Assembly: GCA_964023205.1 (NCBI GenBank)
Contig: OZ026844.1
Coordinates: forward strand, 32,163,326 to 32,227,325
DNA: 64,000 bases
Direction of reading: 5' to 3'
Source: Lutraria lutraria
Lineage: Eukaryota > Mollusca > Bivalvia > Venerida > Mactridae
Below the pieces are notes generated by a model. The model did no database searches. It was given only the letters and a program-made list of their open reading frames with translations, and had not been told where the DNA came from. The position numbers and the translations under genes are program-made. Positions 27,201 to 42,200 of this stretch are shown piece after piece; within the stretch, counting starts at the first letter, position 1, and each line of letters opens with the position of its first letter.

Positions 27201-30200
27201 TTTATATGAAGGTATTAAATCATTAATTATACCTGGGACCAATATTGTAATAAATCGACATAGGCAATTAAAACATTGACAGTCATTCAAAGGGTTGACG
27301 TGGCTGAGAAAATTAAGATTTAATGGTTTACAAAAATATCAAGGATACCAAACTTTTCGTAGCATTCATGAATCTCCATTTGCTGCGTGTGCAGTTCCAT
27401 GGACGTAGTGAGAGAAAAGGGTGTGGGCATTTAATCTGATTGAAAAAAAAAACGTGCTTGAAAAGTCATCAAATGGTAGGTATTGCCCATTCGAAACAAC
27501 TTTTCCAAATTTAACTGGTTCATGTTAACTCCAGGAACCGCAGCTGAAAGTAGCTCGATGTTTTTTTTGCAACTATTCAACGACGCTTGTATGATAGGGG
27601 AGAGTAATGAACAGATCTATCATGTTTATAGACAGGTTCCCATTGTTGCTGTCTGTACATGGGCATGGTTTAAAATGGTCTGCTGTATTATTGAACGGAG
27701 ACCGAATTACCTTCCCCATGTTTCTCGAGTTTCACCGAAACAAATTAATATTATGAAATGGATATCACATGGAAAATTAGGCATGATTTTGAATGTAATG
27801 AACATTATAAATCGACATTTTCTATTATATTTAGTGAATTCTCAAAATATTGGAATAAGGAAATTTATTCACATGATAACTACTACGATCAAACAAGGAC
27901 TTAGATATATAGGTCCTTGGATCAACTGATATGATGCTGCATTGAGCACTATATGCGCAGGCCCCATTAAAAATATCCTTAAAGCTGAATGTTTACGCAA
28001 TTAATAGGCCTTTATGCGTATGCATTTTATTACACAGCGAATGATCGTTAGTGAATCTTCCTCATAGTGACTGTCATTTCTATTCAGAGGACTAAGATTA
28101 TTTTTGAAGGGTTGTCCTGAAAAGTCCTTGAAACTGAGGTATGTCTTGAAAAGTACTGGAAAATCTATCAGTAGCCCTGAAAATCAAGGACTTATTGAAA
28201 ATTAATACGAAAATGTGCAGGACGAATGCTAGCATTATCTCCCTTTGTCATTGGTTCTCGTTCCATTTTGCTGTGCACCAAAGGTCTCTGCAAAGACAGT
28301 CAACGGGAACCAGCTCAATTAGATAATTCGTCTGCGCGTTTCAATGACCGCGTCTCAGTAATTAAAGAAGTTTTGCGTTTAGGATGGGATAATGTGTGTC
28401 CAATTGAGATTGGCCAAGGACATATCCTATCCCTGGATCGATAAGTATAAATCGTATCATCTATTAGTCTGGAAATGTGTCACACATGACATGTCTGCAT
28501 AATGATAAACAATGCATGACCATAATTGGCATAAAACTGTTGGTGATACAATCATGTTTTTGATGATATCTAAGGAACAACACTGTTAGGGTCATAATCA
28601 TCAACATCATTTATATGTCATTAACATCAAAATTAATGTAGATTCTAGTGATAAAATCTAATTTTCACACAAAAAAGCCACCGGATATTAAGTTCAGACA
28701 CTCGCTGCCAAACTGTCCGCATATCCTGGCAGACACCCGAAATTGCAGGACAATGAGGTAAAGTGTTAATGATTTATTTTAAAACATGAAATCATTTACT
28801 GCTAAAATTGTAGGTCTGCATTCAGCCCTGTGTAGACATTAAGTATACAACACTGATTTTTTTCTAAGATGATAATGGTTCCAATTAATCCACAGTTGCT
28901 GTTGTTGTTCATATAAGTTGGTTCTATTTAAGAAAATAATCCCAGTTTTTATACATACTGGTATGGTATTTTGAAATTCTTCCTCTTCCTCCCATCAAAT
29001 GCTTTTCAATAACTCCTGTGTATAATTGACAAGGATTTGGTTACACTTGTGAACAATATGTTTGCATTATCATAGTGTGAGTGGGTAAGAAAGAGTTTTG
29101 ACATATTTATGATACTAACTTACAGTATGTAAGCTAGGTGTCAACTGAAATCATACATAACTAATAAAATGTTGTTGTTATGGCTAAAGATGATGTTTCT
29201 TTGTTGTATCTGTTTTATTGTGTTGTTTCAGATGATAGTTTCATCCTTGAAAAAATGACATATCAAATCAAGACAATTTTTATTATGAATGATTGATAAT
29301 TTATTTACAACAGTTACACTAAATAGATATAATATACAGTATAACATTTTGGTTTGGTATTTATACATGATAAATTATGTAAGCCTTGAAAATTGCTAAG
29401 AAGATGTTTTAACTTATTTCCAGGATATGCTGACTGATGCACAGAATGAAACACTAATCATTGATAACTTTGGACTTGTTCATCCTCAATCAGAAGTTAG
29501 TGATCATACTTACGCTTCATACAATGCAGAAGGAGGTCGTACCTGGATTGCTGATAGTGAATTAAGTCAGATGGACACCATAAGAATAGTTAGAAATGCT
29601 CACCTGGCCATACACCCTGACCTTGATTTGTAAGTTGATAAAAAAATAAGTTATCAGTCACTAAGATTGACCAAATTCATATTTCAAATGGAAAGTGTCA
29701 GATTTGTCTGACATAATTGGTAAGAAGACATTTCTTCTAAGTTCTTAGTTTTACTATGTAAAGAACAAAATTATTCCAGTCTTTGAGGTTTGGCTGTTTT
29801 TAGGCAAATCTTTTGTAGAGTCATGTATAACTTTAAGACATTTTATAGAAAATACTGTAAAAACATTTATTTTTAACAGTGAATGAATAGTTGAAATACA
29901 TCTAGATAACACAGCACATTATACCTAATACATCATACATGTAATACATTATTTTAGGAATGGTTTTGAGCTCAGAGCAAATAGATATGATGGGGACTCG
30001 ACTGGTAACTTACACATAGGGCCAAATCAACTTGCAGTTGTACAACATCCAGAGGATATGGAGTTTCTGGTGAATGTGTTTGTTTATGAAGGTGGCACTT
30101 TAATTCTACCATCTAGTTTCATCTGTCATGACATAAATATGCACATCTGGTAAGTAGAATAGAAATTGATAATTTTTCAATCAGTTTGTTTTAAATTTTT

Positions 30201-33200
30201 TAGAAATCATTTGTAAGAAAGTTAATTTGTGTAGTTTGCGGTCAAAGCTTTATTTATTTAATTCTTTATACGGTTAGAAAATTAATTCATAGAATCATTT
30301 TGCGTTAATTTACCTTAACTCACAGACTTAATTAGATAGAGCAATTAGTTCATATATATGTAATTATTGTTGTATAGTCAGAATTGTATGACTCAATCTT
30401 CTGTTTTAAAACTTTTTCTTTTGTATAATAAGCATTTTTTATGCAGTTAATTTCACCTAGTGAATTATTGTGATTACTTCAAGGTTGACAGATATTATTT
30501 GAAAAATGACACATGCTGCATATTCACATAATTGAATACATGGTTTCTTGATTGTCCCTTGTAAACGAATGTTATATTAAATAGTAAATAGATATTTACT
30601 GTTAAGTACATCATGGATTCTTTGAATAATTTAGGGGTACGATTGGTGTTCATGATCTTACTGTTGGTTCTGGTTGTTCACTATTCCTTGGTCAAGAAGG
30701 CTCGACATCAAGAACTGGCATTACACCTACTCCAGGGTTGTTTGATTTTGAGGAGCTCATTGTGAATGCTGGTGGTGAAGTGACGTCCACATGGGATCTT
30801 ACTGAAGACACCGATGCAATTAATATCAAGGTACTAACAAAAGTTATGAAAAAAACATCAAGCCAATTGACAGATCTGCTATTAAAGTGAATGCTGAGTC
30901 ATAAGTTATGTTGTTGTCAGACTGTTCTGTTTGTTCAATAGGGTTGTTACATACAGACTTGATTTTTTTCTATTTTAAAGTGGAATTTTGCTTTTTTAGA
31001 GGTCATTTTCCGATAACTTCTTTTATTTCTTTACAATACCTCAGTTTCCAGCTTCTTGTCATTCTGCTTTTTTCTGGTATGTTCCAATTTTTGTCTGATT
31101 TTATATTATTTGTTGATAATGTAATACAAAATTTGATTGGCTAATGCTACATTTGTATCTCTTTTGTCCAATGAGCACTGATTTGAAATAACTTGCTTTG
31201 TGTATTAATTTCCCATGGCTTTCAGGGTACTTGATTTTTAATTAGCGAATCAATGACTTTTTATCTTTTCAATATTTTCTTCAGTCTTGTAAAATAATGT
31301 CTGTATACATCAATACTGTCAAGACAGTCAACATTTCTTTTTTTGGATGGTCTGACATGCATATTTTTTGCAATGCTTTATCAATTTCAAAGATACATGT
31401 ATATCCATTCTTTGTTTAGGCAAACACTTTGAGAGTAAAGGGTGGTGGTATAGCCCATGCTGTCAAGATATCTATCACAGCTTCCACACTTATAGTGGAT
31501 GACCTTGGACAAATCATTGGAGATTTTCATTCTGTACCCTGCTCCCCTGTCTACAGCGGTGTAAATGGAATTGTTGGCACTGGTAAGAATAGTTTTTTTC
31601 AGTAGCTCATGATTATTTCATTTTCTGCATTTATTCTACGCCCTCACTGCTGTGAAGTCAATCCAACCCTGTGGCAAGAAAAAATCATACATGAGAAACT
31701 TGTCAAGCTGACTTTATAAGTCTTACGAAAAGATGATGGTAATACTCAGGCATACACATGGGGTCTTCCTCCAGGCCACTTTTAAAGCTGGAAAAGTTGC
31801 CAAATGATCCTAGCTATTAGTGTGATGTTAAACTTCAGTAAATATAAATCTAAATGATATAAATCAGGGGTGACAATATTCAGGAATGTGTCTGTCCCGG
31901 AAGAGCTATTATTTCTGAGCAAAGTAAAAATTATTTGAAGAAAATATCTCAAGAAATGGCAGCCAAGTTATGGTAAATTTAATCTGTTTTAATTTTCTTT
32001 AATACATACTGAATTGAATAGGGAAACAGTGTGGTTGAAGGCCTCTTGTTTAGGAAAAATTGTCGGTCACATATGATCTTCAGGATTTTTAATTTGGCTC
32101 TGTTGACACCCCTGATAAATGTGCATATTGTCATGCTTGTCATATGGGTAGGTTGAATGTCTTTACAAGTGTCTCAGTTGTATATAGTTAATTTCTTATC
32201 TGCTTGAAACATTTGCAGTAATAGTAGTTTCATTCAATTGTGTTTGATTTTGAATACCTTGACATTATACAAAGTTCCTCAATATTGAACCAGAAATCTC
32301 ACAACTTCAGTTAGTAAATTAATAAGAACCTCAGTAATAAAGACATACGGTTAATGTGAGATCATTAAATTGTATTGCAGAGTGACTAATTGTAAAATGA
32401 ATCAAAATAATTAGTTTGTGTGAATGCTTTGAAAAAATAAGTTATTTTAGAGTATGCAGCAGATTTCCATTTTCAGTTACCTGTAAAGTGTTTTGTATAT
32501 TTAACAGGAGCTGGTCATGGCGGATGTGGAGGAGGAAATGAACAAAACCGTTTGACTGGTGCATCATTTGGTCAATTATTTGAACCTGTGGATTATGGCT
32601 GTGCTGGTGGCTCATCCTCAGTTTCTGGAAGTGGTGGTCAAGGTGGTGGTATGATATATCTGAATGTACTGACAGAGTTACAAAATGATGGACAAATCAG
32701 TTGTAATGGAGAATCTGGAACTGGAGCTGGAGGTGGTGGAAGTGGTGGTTCCATCCTTATAGATGTTGCAAATGTCAAGGTATCAATGATTGATGATATA
32801 TTTCATTTGATCTATTAGATTGCATTAAAAGCTGATTCAAAATACTGGTGTAAATGATTCTCATAATTATCTCATTGCATCTTACTTTCTTTTGTAGGAT
32901 TTCTTTTAACATGACAATAACCACAAACAATTTATCAAGATATATCAATTGTAAAATAACAATTCCTTTTACAAATAAGGGTTATGGAGAATTCCAAGTA
33001 ATTGGAGGAGATGGATCAACTTACAGTAGTTATCAAGGATGTGGTGGATCTGGTGGTCGTATTGCTATGTACTTTGATAGTAACTTCACATTCTCTGGTT
33101 CATGGGATGTATATGGTGGAGATTCACCTACACCAGAATGTGATGGTGCTTCAGGGACAGCATTCTTCTTTCATAACGGTAAAATGTGCATTCATATTAT

Positions 33201-36200
33201 TCATGTTTCATATGTGATATGAGATCATGAAATAAACTAGGCACACTATTTTTCAGAACCTTATTTATTTATACTGCTTCACCTGTATTAAGTTGTCTTT
33301 TCTGCATTTACTGTGTTTGCTTTGTACTGTTTTTAATCAGTAAATATAACTGTTATATCATATTTGGAATATAGACACTGTAGATTAATTGAAGCACTAT
33401 ATAAGCAGGGTTCTCAATAACAGCAGGCTGCAGGCCAATTTAGCCGCTTTGAAATGTGTTTGAGTCTGTTAGAAATCTCAAAAGCATAAAATATTGCTAG
33501 AAAATGCCCAGACCCCCTCTAGAAGGCCTGTTAGTCTAGCTTTTGGGCCTGTTGGCCACAAACTTATTGAGAACCCTGTATAATAAGGTGCAATTGTATG
33601 TATTTTGTCATATACTTACAGATCACCAGCATTCTACATTACTTGTTAACAATATTGGACGAGGTATACCTGGTAATGAAGGTGTCATACTAGATTATGA
33701 TGATTTAAGTACAGATACAACTCACACATGGTTCTTGCCACATCATTCAGAGAACTCAAGATTTCCAACAGGTAAGTTATATGAATAATTTTTGTTTTCT
33801 TTGTGAGATTTTGTTTTTATAGTCACTGAATTGTTTAACTGTCAATACTTAAAGAAAATATTTCTAACCTTAAATTGGTCTTGTACCACATAGATTCTTA
33901 TACATAATCCTGTTGCTATTTATCACCTAAAAGTTTTATGGTACTCTCAGCAGAATTTCTAATTTAATTTACAAACAAATACAAGTTTTTTTATGATGTG
34001 GATATTCATTTCAGATTCAAATAAATACTACTTCGATGAGTTACAGATGTTTGGAAATGCTCATTTAGCTGTTCTTACAGTCCCAGTTGATTCATCAGCC
34101 TCACTATACTTTGAAAGTATGATTGGAGATAGAACTGGTGCTGTTCATATTGGAGCAAATCAAATCATGGATTTAAGGAGAGAAAAAATAGACCTGCCAT
34201 TTAATGTACATGTCTACCCAGATGGCTTCCTTGGTCTGGCCCCAGATACCTATGTTCAAGATATTGATATATTTCTGAATGGCACTCTTGCTTACATTGA
34301 AAACCTTACACTCCATCATAATGGTAATTTGTGGCTTTATCATCATGGAAAAACTGAAGGGCAAGCTCAGCATTCTTATGAATTTCAATTTGTTCATGTC
34401 AAAACTGGTGGTTATATTCACATGATAACCGATCCAGTCGAAGAAGAAGGTCAGACGCTAAGGACAATATCTACACATGTCGACGGTGGTGGCCTGATAC
34501 GTGGTACTTACCTTGACTTTATTTCCACCAACGTTACAATAGATGCTGGTGGAAGTATCAATGCTGATAAACTTGGGTACAGGATAACAGATGACAATAA
34601 TGGATTAGAAGGCATACATGGTATGATTAATCCCGGTCGTGGTTATGAAGGGATTCTGTCATCATCTGGGGCAGGACATGGTGGTAGTGGTGGACGTGGT
34701 GAAGGTACTGTATTCAAACCTATGAGCTATCTATTTCATAGTTTACATGTATGTCATTTCAAAACTTTCAAATTACAATGTTCAACTCACATACTCAACA
34801 TAATTGTTTATCTGTCTCCCTAAAGTCGACTTAATATTTTGATGTGCATGGGTTAAATATTAGTGGACATAGTATGCTGATAATGTCCTTAGGGTATACC
34901 AGTAATGTCTATTATTGTTTATAACATTTTATAGGAGAGAAGAAAGGTGGCTTGCCGTATGATGACCTTTATGACCCATATCTACTTGGATCCTCTGGTG
35001 GTGGTGATGGTGGTGGTCGTGGAGGTGGTCATGTACGGATAGAGGTTTCAAACACACTACACATTGATGGTGAGATAACAGCAGATGCTGAGGATGGCAT
35101 TACTGTACTAGGTCAACTTGGTGGTGGTGGCAGTGGTGGTAGCATTTGGGTAAATGCTACAAGAATTACGGGGTTTGGATTGATAAGGACTTCTGGTGGT
35201 AAGGGATCATTTGGGGACATTGATGTTGAAGAACTTGTGAGTACAGATGGACTTGAGAGGATTCGATGTGAAACAATTAACAAGTGTGAAAATGGGAACT
35301 GTTTTGATGAAATGACTTGTATTAAGACTGAATGTGACTCATCTGATTCTACTGCTGACTGTGTTGATACAACAGTAAGTCAACTACCATTAGATGAAAT
35401 GCGATGTTATGATACCGAGGATTGTAGTACTGGAATATGTATGCCAAAACGGGAATGCTCTAATCTTTGTAATGACCTTGAAAAATGTGATTATTCTGGA
35501 ACAAATTGTGATGTCAAAGAAGTTTGTTGTACTGAGGACTTCTATGATTGTTGCTATGACTCCCTTGACACATTCTATAATACAAGGACCAACCAATGGG
35601 AAAATCAACATACATGTTGTCACAGTGATGATAGTAAACCAAATGGAGAAGAATGCTGTTATGATAATGGCCAAGTATATGATACCAATTACGGTTGGCA
35701 ACAGGTTAATACATGTTGTTACTATGAAGATATCTGCAATGGTGTAACTTGTCATAGGGAACAGACTTGTTGCCCTGCTGGGTATAGTTGTACAACACGC
35801 ACTAAAGATACCTGGTCAGACCCTTTGACTGAATCAAATTCGACAACAATAACTCCAACTCCGTATGCAAGGACCTACTCATATCAGTCTGAAGTAATTG
35901 AATCTTCAGGTGGTGGAGGAGCTGGTGGTAGAATAAGTCTTTACTTTCAAATCAATGCTACATTCAGTGAGTTCCGTTACTTAGCCAATGGTGGATTACC
36001 TGGTAGATTATGTGATGAATGTGAAGCTGGAGGCCCTGGAACAGCTTTCATTTACAATATAGCAGAAAACCATAGGACTTTGATTGTAGACAATGATGGA
36101 GCTCCCTCACCAAGAGATTTGTATGTTAACTGGGACAATCTTGAAGATGATGGTGGAAGGGCCTGGATATTGCCCCTCTCTGGATATCATCCTTTTGCCC

Positions 36201-39200
36201 AGGGATCAACCGGTGGTTACTCTTATGAGTTTGAGGAGATGCAAATTTATGGCAATGGTCATTTGGCAGTAACACCACCTGAAGAAGATAACATAGACTT
36301 TGGCACAGTAAATACTCATTTGACACTTTCTGAGTCAGCAAACATGAATGATTACAATGTACTAATATTTTTCAAATATATGATAGGTGATCGCACTGGT
36401 TCAGTTCATATTGGTAATAAACAGGCTATGGATCATGAAGGGAAGGACGAAATTGATTTGCCATTTAGTACATATACTTACTCTGGCTCTTATCTAGGTC
36501 TAGCACCTGCTACATTTGTTCATGGTGTTGACATACACCTTAGTGGAATAATGGCTAATGTACAGAACATAACTCTTCGCCTTGGTGGTTATTTATGGCT
36601 GAAACATGGTGGTCACACAGTAGATGAAGATGCCAGTAGCTATAAATATAGCTATGTAAGAATTCAAGATGATTCTGCATTGAATGCTACTACAGATCCT
36701 ATAGAAGAAGAAGGCATTTCATTCTATTTAGATGGACTGGTGATAGAAGGTGGTGGAATTATGCATGGAACATATGTAACAGTAAATGCTGAGAATGTGA
36801 CTGTTGATGCTGGAGGTCTACTATCAGCAGATGGACTTGGTTATAGATTTGAACACAATGATGGAACACATGGATCTAGTTCTATACATGGTACGGTTAA
36901 CCCAGGAGCTCCAGAAGCCACTGATGGAATTGGTGCTGGTGCAGGTCATGGTGGATCTGGTGGTAAAGAGGATGATCTAACCTCGCGTGCTGGTTTTGCT
37001 TATGGTGATATTTATGAACCACAGAAAATGGGTTCTTCTGGCGGTGCAGGATTGTATGATCTTCCTGGAGGATCTGGTGGAGGAAGGTTGTGGTTTAATG
37101 TTACTGATACGATATTTATTGATGGTGTCGTTAGTGCAAATGGTGCTGATGGTTTGTTTAATGCGACTGGTGGAGGTTCTGGTGGCTCAATTTGGATGCA
37201 TTGTAATATCATACAAGGTTATGGTAATATAACTGCGCATGGCGGACAAGGATCAAATTATACTCTTGATACGGGAAGTGGTGGTGCCGGTGGTAGAATA
37301 GCTGTCTACTTCCAAGTGAATGAAACCATGTCAGAGTTCCGTTATCTTGCTTATGGTGGTGCTGCTGGCGGTGTTGATTCTGAAAATGGTGGTGCTGGAA
37401 CTGCCTTTATTTATAATATGCAGAAAAATCATAAAACATTAATTCTGGACAATAATGGAGCGTACCCTAGGGAAGAATTCAACATCATTCCTGATTACAG
37501 TGACTTAACTTACGATTCATGTCGTACCTGGATATTACCAGAGTCTGGTTACAATAGCTTTGCTGATGGGAAATTTTTATTTTCTTTCAATGAACTACAG
37601 ATTTATGGTGCAGCACACTTAGCTATATTGCCAGAACCTGTTGGCACTCCTGTTGATTTGTATTTCTTGTACATGATTGGAGATAGAACTGGAACTGTTC
37701 ATATTGGTAATGAACAAGATATGGACTTGGAAAGAGCTGAAATTGATTTACCTTTTAATGTCAGAGTTTATGCTGGTGGTTATTTAGGACTTGCACCAAA
37801 CACTATAATTCATGGTGTTGTTATATGGCTGCATGGTGAAATGGATCACATTGAAAATTTGACTCTTCACCATGGTGGTCATTTGGCTTTACAAAGTGGA
37901 GGCTTTACCACCAATAGTCCATCAGATTATTTCAGATTTCTTTGGGTGAGAATACAAGATAATTCCACAATCAGTATGTTAACAGACCCTGTCACTGAAC
38001 CACAAAGTGTTTTTGATTCTGACAATGCAATTTCAATGGAAGGTGGGGCAACCATCTTAGGTACTAACATGCGGATAAAAGCTAATGATATAACTGTAGA
38101 CTATGGAGCATCCATTCATTCAGATGGCCTTGGATATCGTCCTGATGACCCTCAAACATCTGAGATTAATATTGGTATCGGAAGTACCAGTGAATTTGGG
38201 TCGTCAGGTGCTGGTCATGGTGGGACAAGTGGAAAAGGTGCTGGAACAACTTTCACCGGACAGCCTTATGGACATGTATTTCAACCTTATCAGCTAGGCA
38301 GCAGTGGAGGTGGAGGTATTGGGGTTGGTGGACAAGGTGGGGGTTTAATTTTCATCAATGTTTACAATAAACTCATAGTTGACGGAGAAATTCGCTCCAA
38401 TGGTGGTGATGGTAGGTCAATATCAGGAGGAGGAGGTTCAGGTGGCTCAATAGTAATAGAAACTTACTTCTTCCGCGGTATGGGCAATATAACTGCTAAT
38501 GGAGGGAGCCGACACTTGGCTGGCACAGGTGGTGGTGGAGCAGGTGGTCGTATAGCCATCTATTTCCATCAGAATGTGACTTATTGGGGTGGATATCAAT
38601 GCCATGGAGGTTACTCTATGGGAAATGCAGAATCTGGAGGACCTGGAATTGTTTTTATCTATAATGTTGAAAAAGATCACAGTACACTTTACATTAACAA
38701 TAATATGAGAACAACCAGCAATGAAGTAAACCTTATAAGAGATTATACTGATACATCTGAAGACAGATTCAAAGCATGGATTCTACCAGTCTCATCCGAT
38801 CACTGGTTAGCTGGAGGAAATAGTGATTATAGGTTTAATGAATTACAGATATTTGGTAATGCTCATCTTGCTCTTCTACCACAGCCTTATGAAGGTGGTT
38901 GTAATCTACACTTTAAACATATGATTGGAGATAGAACAGGCTTTGTACATATTGGTCCGTATCAAGTGATGGACTTAAATAGATACTTCCTTGACACTCC
39001 ATTTAGTTCCTATGTTTATGATGGTGGCTATTTAGGTCTTGCTCCAGAAACTTACTTAGAAAGTGTCTTTGTCCATGTGGAAGGTACTATTGATCATATT
39101 CACAACCTAACATTAATACAAGGTGGTGAACTTAGACTTTTCAAGACTGGTTCCACTAACAGTAGAAGTCCTTTGCAATATGTCATTGAAGGTTTGACAG

Positions 39201-42200
39201 TTGTGAAAGCTGAATCTTCTATTAATTGTTCTAACCCAAATGCTGATGCCGATTCATATAATTTACAATTTGGATGGATAATAATAGAAGGAGGCGGTCT
39301 TCTGAAAGGTGGTAATCTATACATACAAGCTACAGACTTCACAATTGATGACGGTGGATATATTGATGTCAGTAATGGAGGATATTTGCCTGAGCAAGGA
39401 CCAGGTATATAGTGTTTTTTTCTCTTTCATTCTGATAGTGAAATTTTAATTTAATTTTAATTTTACAATAAAATAACATTTATAATTTAGTTCATTGAAT
39501 TTTTCGTATGTTTTATGAATAAAAAATCAGCAATGGTTTTAAGGACCTTTTTTGCTGTTCTTAACCTTTTCAAAAACTTAAATTTAGTTTTTAGTACTAT
39601 ACTTATACTCATTTAAAGCATGTTTCAACTAAGAACATAAGTTTACAATCTTTGATAATGCTTCTGTTGTTCCCATCCTCATACCAAGTTCTTGAATTAT
39701 GAAGAAATCTTGTAATTTTGAGTGTGAAGTATCAATTCTTGATTTGATACTATTATTGTCTCATTGAAAATTAATGATGAATAATGAATCTGCTTTCTGA
39801 AAAGGTTCTGGTATGTGGGGTATGTTAGGATCAAGTGGTGCATCACATGGAGGTATTGGAGGTCGTGGTGGCTGTGGTGGTTATACAACATGTAGACTTC
39901 AGCGCAATGTTCCGTATGGAGATTTATATGTACCATCAGAACATGGTAGTGGGGGCTGGCTGGCTAATGGAGGCACAGGTAAGAATTGTCATATCATATA
40001 CTTAATTGGTGATTATTGTACCATACCTATTTCTGTATTTTTTGCATAAAATACTGGTATTCATTATGAATAGTAGGATTTATTGTCAGGTCGCAATATG
40101 CTGTCCTTTCTGTACAGTTGTTTGTGGTCTATTATGACATTATGACAAGTTAGTGTCAACCAGACTCTGGATTCACTAAGATAATCTTTGTAGTAATTGC
40201 TTGTTTTTGTTACAACAGGTGGAGGTGTATTGCATATGGAAGTGGCTCATACACTGGCTGTAGATGGTTACATTAAAGCAAACAGTGAAAATACTATCAG
40301 CACTAGTTACAATGGTGCCAGTGGTGGAAGTGGAGGAAGTATTATTATAGTAACACACAACTTCACTGGTAAGCTGCTTTTACTATAGATTATGTATTTA
40401 TTGTACAGACAATGTCTATTACAGTCAAACCTGTGTTAGCAGCTATCTTCGAATAAAGGCCGCTTGGTGAATAAAGGCCATTCTTTCAAGGACTGTCTTT
40501 GATTTTTTAGAACAAAATGACCTCCAAGGGAGGGCCACCTGTCAATAAAGGCCATATTTTGTCTTTCCCTAGGGTGGCCTTTGGTCACAGGTTGGCTGTA
40601 TTTCAAATGGCAAAATATTGCCTCATGTGTTTGGAATATCCATGTATAAATTGTTTCTTGTTGATATATAGGAAGCCATACTGGACACATTCAAGCACTT
40701 GGTGGATCAGGAGATACAACTAAAAGTGGTGGTGGGGCTGGTGGTAGAATTGCACTCTATCATTCTCGTCATGAGACAATACCTTTATACAGAGGATATT
40801 ATGATGTCTATGGTGGAACACCTGGTACCAATGCTGAAGCTGGTGCTTCTGGTACAGTCTATGTACAAGATAATGAAAGAGACTACAAGTGAGTTCTTAT
40901 TTGTTTGCTACAGTTTTCTTACATGATAAAGATGACAACAGGTAGTGAGAGAAATAATTTGTCAAACTATAGTATTGACTCATATGCAATTCTGAGTACT
41001 TTTAGCAATTTTGTTCATCCACATTAAGTTTGTTGATATTCTTGCTGGCTTGAAAATTTTCAATGAATGTATAATTGTTCTTATTTTTTTAATTATCTTC
41101 ACAGTTTGTTACAAGTAGACAACAATGGTCAACAACAGGTTGCTGAAGACACAGCTATCTTGAATCAAGGTTATCGTATAGATCTGTCATCTGATACAAC
41201 AGATTACAGCAAAACTACTTCATATACAACTGATGATGGACATACAGTAAATAATGATACTTTCCTAGTTTACCCCAATGGTTTAACTCTATAAAATATT
41301 TCTCTTCAACTTAACAATTATAAATATTTTTCAAAGTTGTGATCAGTTACAGTGCTTTTTTCCTTTTATAGCATCTATCTTCCCCTCAGGAAAATTCTTT
41401 AAAATCTTGCAGTCTTTCACTAAAATTCATCAAGTTTTTTCTTCCCCTTTTGCCAAAGGTATGTGTCATTTTCCCCAAAATTTAAGGAAAGGGTCCCTTA
41501 TTCTACCTGTGAAAAAAGCCGTGAGTTCAAACCTTGACACAGTCTGCTCTCTATGATGTTCATCTCTGAATGTGCCTGACTTAGACTAAGCAATGATTCA
41601 TGATAAAAAAGACTCCATCTTATTTGTGTCTCAAAATCATTTCCACTTAACCTTTGTTATATTCCAGGTATCTGTTGATCAAAACATTTATGACTGTTAT
41701 TGTTCTAACTACTCGCTCTGTTACTGTCCATATGATAACAGTAACACATTCTACAGACTACATCATCTATTTGATCAAACTCTGAGACAATCACCAAACG
41801 ATTATTTCATGGCTTGGTCTGGAGCAGCTACTGTTACGATCACCCTCAACCAGGAAACATTTATAAACAAGATCAAAGTTTATCCAATAGTGAACCATTA
41901 CACAAAGTTTAAGGTATTCAGTCATATGATATTTTTGATTAAAATTTTCAACCAACAATAATTATTGGTTTATTGACTATAACTAAATAAATATCATTCA
42001 GTTCATTACTCAAAATGTATTCATTTGCTTGTAGAATTATGATTTTGGCTTTACAAATAAATTCACATATGATTTTGTAGCTAAAATATAGAGCAGTACA
42101 ACCTCACCAGAGCGGCCCTCTTGAGCAACAACCTCCCTTCAACAACAGCATAATTTGCTACTTTCAAAGGGTGTTTCTTTGGAGAGGTTGCAATGTGTAA

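Noticed and set aside
27483..28444. Open frames of 148 and 72 codons in intron 17
   Set aside because: No glycine-rich unit motif, no splice phases that fit exon 17 or 18, and exons 17 and 18 already join seamlessly.
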